Assembly (NCBI GenBank): GCA_026874595.1
Contig: CM049312.1
Location: 52,515,429 to 52,579,428, forward strand
Length of the DNA: 64,000 nucleotides
Direction: 5' to 3'
From: Sipunculus nudus
Taxonomy: Eukaryota > Annelida > Sipuncula > Golfingiida > Sipunculidae
Shown here: positions 54,681-64,000 of the stretch, in pieces
Position numbering within the stretch: the stretch's first letter is position 1
Layout of the letters: the number at the start of each line of letters is the position of its first letter
The notes under the pieces: model-generated
What the model was told of the DNA's origin: nothing
Database searches by the model: none
Seen by the model: the letters and a program-made list of their open reading frames with translations, nothing else
Position numbers and translations under genes: made by a program

Positions 54681-55526
54681 TGTAACGGTTCGTTCAATAT
54701 AGGCACCTTATCATCAATTTTGTACCCTTTATATATTATCACTCATAGGGTATATTATTATTTTTTTAGTACAATGGCCATAATGCTGGCAATTTCGTGT
54801 TTTCGCTGGTCATACTTGCTTGCAAACCAGTTCCACTCCTTGGGACCGGTTTTCGTTATCATGAACTGTTGTAATGAACGGGTGTAATAGAGCGCAAAGT
54901 TGTGGTCACCGCAAATGCTCAGGGCGAACTGTCCAGGAGATTTAGACCAGCGCTGACTCTCCGTGTAGGCAGTTCGTCTACAGTTATTTCTTATGTTCAG
55001 GTAGGCCTTCTTCAGAGTATCTTACGAAGTCATAAAATAGCGACTAAAGGTTAAGTTATCATTCATGAAGTAGTCCTTATTATTCTAAGAAATATTATAT
55101 ACTAATGTTTATGCTGCTTCTGTAAATGGTCAGAAACGAAGTAATTTAATGGAAGGAATTACTGTTGGAATTACTTGTTCATAAAAAGTTCAAATACGAA
55201 GTATTTAACCGTCGATAAAGTATTTAGTGACACACTAGTCGTTAGTGCCAAGTACTTTGTGTATATTCATATTATTACCTGCGTATATTTCTTGTTAAAT
55301 TGGTCTCTATAAAGAGACCAGCGCTGACTCTCCGTGTAGCAGTTCGTCTACAGTTATTTCTTATGTTCAGTTCCAGAGACAAGTACCCTGTATATACTGC
55401 ACCCGCACTGTTTAAATAAATCGTCATGTACAACAACCTGGTTTCGCTGATATATTCGCTCTTCAATAAACGAACTTGACAAGGAAGTGGACCCAACTGC
55501 AGACTAACAGACGGACCACTGTTACA
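54681..55526 (+). repeat. 5' LTR
   Basis: Starts TGTAAC and ends GTTACA, a 6-bp terminal inverted repeat. Contains a TATA-box (CTATAAAG) inside the 20-bp palindrome 55301-55320 and AATAAA at 55465-55470. A 55-56 bp segment is present twice (54945-55000 and 55316-55370). Confidence 0.95.
55301..55320. promoter_or_regulatory. TATA box inside a 20-bp inverted repeat
   Basis: TGGTCTCTATAAAGAGACCA: 8-bp arms flank ATAA, so TATAAA spans the symmetry centre. Conserved in both LTRs. It is the likely LTR core promoter. Confidence 0.6.
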
Positions 55527-56697
55527 TATGGCGCAGCCTGCAGGATATTTTGAAGAGTTAATATTTATTATTTTGTGAACAGTTTATTCGAAAAAAAGAA
55601 CCCAAAATGGCTTAATTCTAAGTTGCTGTCACTAGAACGGTATTGACGAGAAAATTCGAATGTGAGTGTTAAGTCGCTAAATGTTTTGAGCTGTGACTGT
55701 GTAGTCTTCATATAATGCGCGCATAATTTGATGATCAGCACGTTATCCTTACGGAATATAAAGAAACGTTCGTTTCTTTGTGCCGTGATAACATTTTTCG
55801 CTTTGACTGAAGCAAGCAGGAGCTTAAACACCAGGTGACCGCTATCCTCACGCGTGGGCCCCGTGTGCAGGGAACCGTGTCGTCGCTGAATGAGGTATAC
55901 ACGTGCTTAACCTCAAAACTTTCTCCTAGCTTTATTTCGCACAAGAAAAAGTGTGGACTTGGGATTTAGACTTCAGTTGAATTCTCGCTGGTTCGTTTTA
56001 AAACGAACATTTGTGCTCAAAGCTGACTTCACCCGAGAAATTGGTGCCGCCTTGGAAACGCTGGTGACCTCTAGCGGAAGTGTCAACGAACTTGTGTGTA
56101 GTGTTTGGACTCGGTGTTCTGTGTTTACATGGACAGCTGTATTGGAGGTCCTGTCATACTGGACTGGTAAGCTACGCTTGTATTGATAAGTTTATTGAGA
56201 GATGTTTTAAGTCTTAGGTAATACTGATAACTTTATGGTGATATTGTGATATTGTGAGATAATTGTACATTGGTGAATTAGTTTATACTTCAGGACACTG
56301 AATACCTCAGGGTGTTATCAGTTTGATGAAATAGTAGGCAGTACACCTTGGGCTTATTATAAGTCAGCTGATAGAATCAAAATCAGTTTAGAATTTTTCA
56401 ATATTGCCGGTAAAACCTTGACCACAATATATTTATCAATTAACTTTATATTATTTTTAAAAGCCTTACTTGAATAACTGCATTTACGTATTGTTCACAT
56501 GACCACAACAAAACCTTGTTGCAAGGTAAATGAGTTTCCATAGGCTTTACTCTCATTCCTTCTAATATTAACAAATTTTTCGGCGAATTATTGCCAGGTA
56601 CGACTTTAGTTTTCACCGAAAATTGTGGATAAATTTTCTTTTCTATGATAGGATAAGATTAAGCACTTTGTCATTTACTGTTACATCGTTGATCAAG
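55527..56697 (+). other. Leader of the LTR element
   Basis: About 1.17 kb between LTR and gag, with no convincing coding region. It contains the perfect 18-bp palindrome GTTCGTTTTAAAACGAAC at 55991-56008. Confidence 0.6.
55529..55546 (+). other. Primer-binding site, tRNA-Ser-like
   Basis: TGGCGCAGCCTGCAGGAT starts two bases after the LTR. Its complement ends GGCTGCG-CCA, as do animal tRNA-Ser 3' ends such as fly tRNA-Ser. The tRNA identity is inferred from memory of tRNA families and was not matched to a genome. Confidence 0.6.
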
Positions 56698-57975
56698 ATG
56701 ATCACTTCCCGAACTGTTACGGTAACAGGGATACCGGCGAATGCTGATGAAACGGAATAAGTAGATTTTTTCACATCCATAGGACCAGTAGAGCATGTCC
56801 TGTTAGTGAAAGAAAGCCATTCTAAGCTGTGTGCAGGACGAGGTTACATAGTCTTTGTACAACCCGAGTCTGTACAGAAAGCTTTAGATCAATTGTCAGG
56901 GGTGTCACTTCGCCAGTATACAAAATGTATATTGAGCTTATCTATCACAGAAAGTTCAAATGCGGATGAGATAACCACCCTTATCAAATTGAATACTGTA
57001 TTAACAGACCCGGTTGAAACACTTGTTTCTCAATTCGCCACATTAACCAGTGACCAAGTAGAGACACTTGTAGATAGACTGGGAACAATGCAAAAACAGC
57101 GTGGAGAAGTAAAGGCTGAGCAGCCTTCCTTTCGTCCCTCTCAGCCATCATCTCAAACTCTTCCAAGGGTACCCTTGTTTTCCGGGGACGAAAAAGATGG
57201 GATCGGCTATAGACAGTGGGTGTATCATAATAGATGTCTAATAAATACACAGGGCATGCATCCTGATAGTATCATGCAGGTCATTCGAAACTCTGTACGG
57301 GGTGTCGCTGCTGAAGCAGTATTGGTCATGGGTGAGAATGCTTCGCCCTCTGACGTCATAGACAAGTTTGATACTATGTTAGGCAACGTTTTACGCCCAG
57401 AACAACTGCGACAGCAGTTTTATTCTGCTGAACAGTTACCAAAAGAATCTGTAGTTTCATGGAGTTGTAGGATACAAAAGCTTGTAGATTTAATAAAACA
57501 AGCTGAGGGTATCTCTCCTACGGAGGTTGCAAAGATGCTACGCTCTAGGTTCTACTATGGTCTGCGAAACGAGAGAATTCAATTAGCTCTCCAAAATAAA
57601 TTTGATCTGGGAGCTGATTTTGATGAACTTTTCGCTGCCGCCCGCATGAAAGAAAATGCCCTGGATAAACATGAAAACACCGTTAAACCCGTAGCGAAAG
57701 CACATCAGGTTAACACGTCTGTGGATAATACCCTATTACAGAAACTGTTAGATACTGTTTCTAAATTAGACAATCGGGTTGCTTCTCTAGAAAACAAAAT
57801 AAGACCGCCTAGAGAAAATGCATTCACAACAGCCCCACAAACACAAAGAAATCTTACAAATGTTAACAAGTCAGAACCAATAAGTAGACCTTTGTGTACA
57901 AGATGTAAATATAGATCACACACGGTTGAAAATTGCCATGCCAAATACGACATAACAGGTAAGCGTTTAAACTGA
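56698..57975 (+). pseudogene. gag: gag (capsid/nucleocapsid polyprotein), one internal stop
   Basis: Gag forms the particle that packages the element RNA. The frame opens at ATG 56698 and meets a TAA at 56758-56760, after 20 codons. It is then open to TGA 57973-57975. The first ~90 residues look RRM-like (TVTVTGIPANADE, GRGYIVFVQ). The central part (from PLFSGDEKDG, about 57170) resembles the PNMA-type retro-Gag capsid in layout. The C-terminus has a CX2CX4HX4C zinc knuckle (CTRCKYRSHTVENC, about 57892-57933). The last sense codons carry the slippery site for pol expression. The RRM-like and PNMA comparison is inference; capsid and knuckle are clear. Confidence 0.85.
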
Positions 57976-58028
57976 GAAATGCCCGTGTAGTTACTGGGTC
58001 GAACATGGGCAGTTGTACTGAGACCCAG
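57966..58028 (+). promoter_or_regulatory. Programmed -1 frameshift signal at gag/pol
   Basis: The slippery heptamer TTTAAAC lies at 57966-57972. It is read T TTA AAC in the gag frame and followed at once by the gag stop TGA. Spacer 57973-57980 is 8 nt. Stem 1: GCCCGTG (57981-57987) with CATGGGC (58004-58010), 7 bp including one G-U. Stem 2: CTGGGTC (57994-58000) with GACCCAG (58022-58028), 7 perfect pairs. Loops are 6, 3 and 11 nt. A -1 slip enters the frame of the protease, which is open across this point. Confidence 0.85.
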
Positions 58029-58739
58029 GGAACTCTGAGGGGTGGGCCACCTGTTTCAAGCGCTCCACTTGTTGGTAACATTGATAAGGTTAATGTTTTA
58101 GTTGAAGGCATTGAAGCCGTCGGTCTGTTAGATACGGGGGCTCAGGTAACTACAATGTCAGAATCTTTCTATGATCAGCACTTTGCTCAAGTCCCTATTC
58201 AAACTGTTACAGAATTTTTGAAGGTAGATACGGCTAGTGGTGATTGTTTAAAGTTTCGAGGCATACTGGACCTAAATTTAGTCTTTCCCGACTTAAATTT
58301 AGAAGTCGCTGTACCTGTGCTTGTGGTTACTGATACAGAATTTAATTCTGAGGTACCTTTCATTATAGGTACTAATGTACTTAATTTGTGCTTGGACCAC
58401 TACAAGCATCAGACAAAGAAAGTGTCTACATCGTGGCAAGTGGCCTTTAAATGCCTCTCTACCATGGCAAAGCATTCCTTGGATTCTGATGGGAATGTTA
58501 TTAACAGAAAACCTGTTAAGATAGCCCCACAGCAGAAATTGATTATCAATGGTAGCACTAGAGCACGAACCACGGGTGAGGTGTTAACTATCACTGAAAT
58601 GAAAAGTCACCCTTCATTACCCAATGGACTAGTAGTGACACCTATGTTACAGTCTCTTGACTTATCTTCAGGATCATATCATCGAATTCCTGTTGAAGTT
58701 TACAATATGACTAAGCATGACATAACTGTACCCGCTTAA
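57972..58739 (+). pseudogene. pol: pol: aspartic protease region
   Basis: In the -1 frame relative to gag. It has the retropepsin active-site motif LLDTGAQVTTMS (about 58126-58161) and a downstream IIGTNVL (about 58363), the family's I-I-G-x-[DN] flap-partner block. The frame ends in a TAA at 58737-58739. The same frame reopens directly afterwards, so this is a nonsense mutation and not a natural end. Confidence 0.85.
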
Positions 58740-58742
58740 ACG

Positions 58743-59623
58743 GTGCTTTGTGCACTACAGGAGGTCACTTTAGTCGATTCCTCCTTAAGATGCGACTCGA
58801 CAGAACAATGCCTTGATAATATATGGCTTGGTCCAGAGCTGTCAACCGAACAGATCTCAGATATCCGAGGTCTTTTCCGGAAATTCAGTCATATTTTCTC
58901 CACTGGAGATTTTGATCTTGGTAGAACTAATGTGGATAAACACAAAATAGTTCTTAATGATGATAGCCCTATCAAAGACATAGACGAATACCACCCCGTC
59001 TTTATGAGGAGGTTAGACAACATCTAAGAGACATGATGGAAAAGAATGTCATTAGACCTAGCAGTAGTCCATGGGCCTCTCCGATAGTTTTGGTACGCAA
59101 ACCAGATTCAAGTTTACGGTTCTGCGTCGATTATCGAGCATTGAATGCCAGAACGGTAAGAGACGCCCATGCTCTACCGAGAATAGACGAAACCTTAGAT
59201 TCCCTGGTAGGTGCATGCTTTTTCTCCTCCATTGACTTGAGAAAAGGGTACTGGCAGGTCGAAGTTGAGGAATCTGACAAAGCAAAGACGACATTCACGG
59301 TCGGCCCGCTAGGTTTATTTGAGTTTAACGTTATGCCCTTCGGTCTTGTCTGTGCTCCTTCAATGTTCCAAAGAATTATGCAAACTACCATGGGAGATTT
59401 ACATTTAAAGGACTGTTTATTATATTTAGATGATATCATTGTCTTTTCCAAAACTTTTGACGAACACTTAGAAAAGCTCGAAAAAGTGTTTCAACGGCTA
59501 GAAAAGGCGGGATTAAAAATCAATCCTTCAAAGTGTCAATTCCTCCAGCAAAAGGTAAAATATTTGGGCCATGTGGTGTCCAGAGATGAGTCCAAACTGA
59601 CCCCGACAAAATTTCTGTGTTAA
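58743..59623 (+). pseudogene. pol: pol: reverse transcriptase
   Basis: RT copies the element RNA into DNA. The frame continues to a stop at 59025-59027. A one-nucleotide shift near 58980-58990 moves the reading to another frame, open to 59621-59623. Motifs are in order: SSSPWASPIVLVRKPD, FCVDYRALN, FSSIDLRKGYWQ, MPFGLVCAPSMFQ, the catalytic YLDDIIVFS (about 59428-59454), and KCQFLQQKVKYLGHVVS. All catalytic aspartates are kept. A second shift lies near 59600. Confidence 0.9.
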
Positions 59624-60936
59624 AAGAATGGCCCGTCCCTGCATCTGTTAAAGAGGTCAGAAAATTCCTGGGATTTGCGGGATTCTATAGGAAGTTTATA
59701 CATGGCTTTAGTGCAATTGCTAAACCCCTCCATGATCTTTTAAAAGGGGATAAATCCGTAAAATCTACTTCCAAGAAACCCTCACCTTTTATGTGGAATG
59801 AGCAACATCAAAAGGCTTTTGATGAACTAATTGAAAAACTGACCTCTGCCCCTCTCTTGGCCTTTGCAGATTTCAGTTTACCCTTTATTCTGCATACAGA
59901 TGCCTCACGTGACGGCATTGCTGCCATTCTTTATCAAAATCAAAATGGTACAGAACAGCCAATAGCGTATGCTAGTCGGAGTTTGTCTCCCTCCGAGGCC
60001 AGATATACTACCCACAAACTTGAATTCCTTGCTCTTAAGTGGGCGATAACAGATAAGTTCAAAGACTACCTGTACGGAGCAGAATTCATAGTACGGACTG
60101 ATAATAATCCGTTAACGTACATACTTTCGTCTGCTAAGTTAGACGCCACAGGGCAAAGATGGCAGTCAGAATTGGCAGATTTCAATTTCTCTGTTCAATA
60201 CAGGTCGGGGAAACGTAATGTCGACGCTGACGCCCTTTCGCGGTTACCCCGTAAATCTAACCTCGACGAGTCTACAGACACTCTTACAGCAGGGGTTGTG
60301 AAAGCAATCTGTACATGTCACACAGTACCTGGTTTTATAGAATGTCTCTCAATCAACCCCCTCATGCCCGTTGATCTATCAATCGGAAATGCATGTTCCT
60401 CAATAGACCTTAAAAAGGAACAGTTAACGGATGTCTCTTTAAAACCAATCATCGACCTTCTCAAAGATAACAAGAGAATAACGGTTCCGGAGATGCAAAA
60501 CAGAGATACTCGTATGCTCTTTCTAGGCCGTAAACATCTAATTTTAAAGAACGGGACTTTGTGCCGAAGAAGAATTTGCAATGGGACCACTAAATTTCAG
60601 GTTGTGGTGCCAGAAAAGCTAAGACCATTAGCACTGAAAGGGATACATGATGATGTAGGCCACCTTGGTCAAAATAGGTCACTTCAATTGGCCAGGGAAA
60701 GGTTTTATTGGCCGACAGTGGCCAAAGACATTAAAGATCATGTAGCTACTTGCCCACGGTGTCTTAGAAGAAAAAGTTCGATTCACCAAACAGCCCCGTT
60801 GATTCCAATAAATTGTAGTCAACCTCTTGAATTGTTATGCATCGACTTCTTGAAACTTGATGCTGCAAAAGGTGGAATTGAAGATGTTCTTATTATTACA
60901 CTGTTTCACCAGGTATGCACAGGCTATACCCTGTAA
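59617..60936 (+). pseudogene. pol: pol: RT connection, RNase H and integrase N-terminus
   Basis: Starts in the RT connection (KEVRKFLGFAGFYRKFI). RNase H follows with LHTDASRDGIAAILYQ, LEFLALKW, RTDNNPL and NVDADALSRLP. The integrase HHCC zinc-binding domain comes next (H-DDVG-H ... CPRC, about 60645-60760), then the first catalytic Asp (LLCIDFLKLD). A frame shift near 60895-60910 ends the open stretch. Confidence 0.9.
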
Positions 60937-61808
60937 GGGACAGAAAGCAAAGCTAACTGCCAAACTTCTATGGGAAAGGTTTGTTAATCACTATGGATTT
61001 CCGTTACGAATTCATAGTGATCAGGGGAGAAATTTTGAGTCTTAAGGTAATAAAGAACCTATGTGACCTAGCCGGAATTAAGAAATCCAGAACAACCCCG
61101 TACCATCCCATGGGGAATGGTCAAACTTAACGGTTCAATAGAACACTCATAAACATGCTAGGTACCTTAGAGGCTGAGCAAAAGTCCGAATGGCCTAATT
61201 ACATACAAACTCTGGTGCATGCGTACAACTGTACACAAAACGACGCCACAGGCTTTAGTCCATTTTACTTAATGTACGGAAGGCATCCAAGGTTACAAAC
61301 AGATATGGTTTTTGGTACCATGGAAAACCGTCAGAATCCATCTGTCGAGACTTATGATAAATTTGTGACAGAGTTGCATGACAAATTGTCAGTAGCTTAC
61401 AAAACAGCTCAGGACAGGTCTCGACAGTCTAAACTACACCACAAATCTCTTTATGATAGTAGAGTAAGGGGAGCTACGATCCAGTTTGGAGACAGGGTTT
61501 TAGTTAGAAATCTGGGTCAGATAGGAAAACACAAACTTGACGATTTGTGGGAACAACATAGCTATATTGTTGTAGATCAACCGAATGTAGATATCCCAGT
61601 GTATAAGGTAAAGCAGGAATATGATGGGCAAACTAAGGTTCTGCACAGAAATTTGCTTTTACCCATTAGTAATTTACCCATTCCTGATTCAGGTTTAAAA
61701 TGCCCTGTAGATTCACCTGAATCCCCCTCTGAAAGTGAATCTGAAGACACTTCTGATGAGGAGGCATATCTGGTTTCGGTGCCCATACCGAGGGTTATTC
61801 CGCCATGA
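60905..61808 (+). pseudogene. pol: pol: integrase core and C-terminus
   Basis: The second catalytic Asp is in RIHSDQGRNFES (about 61005-61040). A frame shift follows at about 61042. In the next frame TTPYHPMGNGQ is followed by a TAA at 61128-61130, where the family's third catalytic residue (Glu) is expected. The frame then runs 61131-61808 through the tail (YNCTQNDATGFSPFYLMYGR), a GPY/F-like module (about 61470-61670) and an acidic Ser/Glu-rich end. No chromodomain. Confidence 0.9.
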
Positions 61809-61868
61809 ACAATTAGCGTTCCACAATGCTCAAGTTTTATTAGATAATTGTCGAGGACGACAATTTTT

Positions 61869-61883
61869 CGGGAGGGGGGAGGA
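61869..61883 (+). other. Polypurine tract
   Basis: GGGAGGGGGGAGGA directly before the 3' LTR start; the plus-strand primer site in Ty3/gypsy elements. Confidence 0.85.
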
Positions 61884-62731
61884 TGTAACGGTTCGTTCAA
61901 TATAGGCACCTTGTCATCAATTTTGTACCCTTTATATATTATCACTCAAAGGGGCCTATTATTATTTTTTTAGTACAATGGCCATAATGCTGGCAATTTC
62001 GTGTTTTTGCTGGTCATACTTGCTTGCAAACCAGTTCCACTCCTTGGGACTGGTTTTCGTTATCATGAACTGTTGTAATGAACGGGTGTAATAGAGCGCA
62101 AAGTTGTGGTCACCGCGAATGCTCAGGGCGAACTGTCCAGGAGATTCAGACCAGCGCTGACTCTCCGTGTAGGCAGTTCGTCTACAGTTATTTCTTATGT
62201 TCAGGTAGGCCTTCTTCAGAGTATCTTACGAAGTCATAAAATAGCGACTAAAGGTTAAGTTATCATTCATGAAGTAGTCCTTATTATTCTAAGAAATATT
62301 ATATACTAATGTTTATGCTGCTTCTGTAAATGGTCAGAAACGAAGTAATTTAATGGAAGGAATTACTGTTGGAATTACTTGTTCATAAAAAGTTCAAATA
62401 CGAAGTATTTAACCGTCGATAAAGTATTTAGTGACACACTAGTCGTTAGTGCCAAGTACTTTGTGTATATTCATATTATTATCTGCGTATATTTCTTGTT
62501 AAATTGGTCTCTATAAAGAGACCAGCGCTGACTCTCCGTGTAGGCAGTTCGTCTACAGTTATTTCTTATGTTCAGTTCCAGAGACAAGTACCCTGTATAT
62601 ACTGCACCCGCACTGTATAAATAAATCGTCATGTACATCAACCTGGTTTCGCTGATATATTCGCTCTTCAATAAATGAACTTGACAAGGAAGTGGACCCA
62701 ACTGCAGACTAACAGACGGACCACTGTTACA
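61884..62731 (+). repeat. 3' LTR
   Basis: 848 bp, same ends and internal duplication (62151-62206 and about 62520-62575) as the 5' LTR. The TATA palindrome is at 62505-62524. Differences are concentrated near 61948-61955. Confidence 0.95.
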
Positions 62732-63240
62732 TATATATATATATATAGATGAGGTTCCCACTGTTAACATAATAAACAACTCTTGAACTAGATACCTTAC
62801 AAAATTACATATGGTAATCATAATAATTATGCAGGAACTAACAATATTTGATATGTTTATTAGGAGACAATTTAACAGTCACAGTGTGTTCAAACCAGTT
62901 TAAAAATGTTTACTTCTACTAATAGGGCTTTGTGGAATATCAATATAATTTTAAAATAAGATTAATATATATAATATATATATATATGACATGTCTAAAA
63001 AACGCAGAACAGCCCCCTTTCCCAACTCTAGGGATGCGCCCCCTCTATTTTCAAATCCTGGATAAGCCACTGATAAAAGTCTAAAGTGTATGCACCCAAA
63101 GGCTATAATTTTGTATCAAAATTATTCGGCCATTTATGTTTAGAAAAGTGTCAAGAAATTTTCCCCACAGAAGCTCTGCCCCTAATAAAATCCCTCGACA
63201 GCAGTTGGTAAATCATATTCATACATTGTTATGCGGCATT
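62732..63240. other. Flank of the LTR element, no gene
   Basis: TA microsatellites (62732-62745 and about 62965-62987) and AT-rich unique sequence. Nothing coding. Confidence 0.5.
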
Positions 63241-63249
63241 TTTTTTATG

Positions 63250-63850
63250 TAACCAGACGTAGATGTGTGACAGCCAATAACGAGAAACCAGTCCTCTAAT
63301 AGATGTGGGGCAGCCTAAGATCAGTCCACTAATAGATATGTGGCAGCTAATAATGTTCAATCAGTCCACAAATAGATAGTGGCAGCCAATGATGTGCAAT
63401 CAGTCCCCTAATAGATGGTGGCAGCCAATAATGTACAATCAGTCCACTAATAGATGTGTGGCAGCCAACAATGTGCAATCAGTCCACTAATAGATGGTGG
63501 CAGCCAATAATGTGCAATCATTCCACTAATAGATGGCGGCAGCCAATAATGTGCAATCATTCCACTAATAGATGGTGGCAGCCAATAATGTGCAATCATT
63601 CCACTAATAGATGGCGGCAGCCAATAATGTGCAATTATTCCACTAATAGATGGTTGCAGCCAATAATGTGCAATTAGTCCACTAATAGATGAGTGGCAGC
63701 CAATAATGTGCAGTCAGTCCACTAAAAGATGTGTGGCACCCAATAATGTGCAATCAGTCCACTAATAGATGTGTGGCAACAATGATGTGCATTTGGTCCA
63801 CAAATAAATGTTTGGCAGCCAATGATGTGCAATCACTAACCTAATGGATT
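63250..63850. repeat. 40-bp minisatellite
   Basis: About 14 copies of a 39-41 bp unit containing 'cactaatagatg.gtggcagc' and 'caataatgtgcaatcagtc'. Units are more alike in the middle (63480-63650) than at the edges. The open frame across it is an artefact of the repeat. Confidence 0.9.
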
Positions 63851-64000
63851 TGTGGTAGCCAGTGACTTCCTGAACAGATGCGAGACAGTTAAGTGCAATC
63901 TGTTACCCAATTGGTTAAAGTTTGTAAGTCCTGTAGGTTTGACTTAACCCCTGGTGTAAGACTTGCACACAGTTATAAAATAAATTTTATCATTATCCTT

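Larger units (their letters stand above)
54681..62731 (+). mobile_element. Ty3/gypsy LTR retrotransposon, complete structure, inactivated
   Basis: Two LTRs (846 and 848 bp) enclose a primer-binding site, a ~1.17-kb leader, gag, pol (protease, RT, RNase H, integrase) and a polypurine tract. The order protease-RT-RNase H-integrase and the sequence motifs place it in Ty3/gypsy (Metaviridae). There is no env-like frame and no chromodomain. By eye the LTRs differ at about 15 positions (~98% identity), so the insertion is fairly recent. Stops and frame shifts in gag and pol have silenced this copy. No clean target-site duplication is visible because the right flank is a TA microsatellite. Confidence 0.95.

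Noticed and set aside
63456-63677. Repetitive open frame (CNHSTNRW repeats)
   Set aside because: Produced by the 40-bp minisatellite; no start context, neighbours or family.
1-64000. CRISPR array, bacterial operon, plasmid or phage features
   Set aside because: No CRISPR-type repeat-spacer pattern or prokaryotic gene organisation. All tandem arrays are contiguous minisatellites or satellite-like cores in eukaryotic DNA.

Overview
The window is AT-rich animal DNA. The split gene with GT-AG introns, the LINE and Ty3/gypsy relics, and the dispersed elements with tandem cores plus ACGG/ACAG microsatellites (resembling bivalve 'pearl' elements) suggest a marine mollusc, most likely a bivalve. The species cannot be told from the sequence.

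One host gene is recognisable. On the minus strand, from 36070 down to 12521, thirteen exons join in phase into a 610-codon reading frame. It is an orthologue of nuclear cap-binding protein subunit 3 (NCBP3, C17orf85/ELG), with the RRM-like region, the W-[LI]-D-D-[TS]-S-C-N-V-V-W block and the conserved YGNPNYGG-MKG block. About 22 of its 23.5 kb is intron, filled with minisatellites and mobile elements.

Layout. 1-7.1 kb: a broken repeat, a small TIR element, a degenerate CR1/L2-like LINE and a complete minus-strand HINE-like element. 7.1-10 kb: inverted and tandem repeat families. 12.5-36.1 kb: NCBP3, with a 79-bp higher-order minisatellite (intron 12), two HINE-like elements built on ~145-bp cores (introns 5 and 1), a 35-bp minisatellite beside exon 2, a triplicated splice acceptor at exon 5, and several TIR elements in intron 1. 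36.6-45.1 kb: nested DNA-transposon relics. 45.2-48.65 kb: a minus-strand LINE with ORF1 and the endonuclease part of ORF2, lacking its 3' half. 48.77-49.0 kb: an integrase-like fragment. 51.6-53.4 kb: a fourth HINE-like element. 54.68-62.73 kb: a complete but inactivated Ty3/gypsy LTR retrotransposon. 63.2-63.85 kb: a 40-bp minisatellite.

Two things stand out. First, four elements of 1.9-4.3 kb share the same two ends (a GACCCATGGGTC palindrome plus GCTCAGCTG at the 5' end; a hairpin ending TCAGCTGAGC at the 3' end) but have different interiors, some carrying many nuclear-receptor-type half-site arrangements. Second, the gag/pol junction of the LTR element has a textbook -1 frameshift signal: a U UUA AAC slippery site directly before the gag stop, an 8-nt spacer and an H-type pseudoknot with two 7-bp stems.
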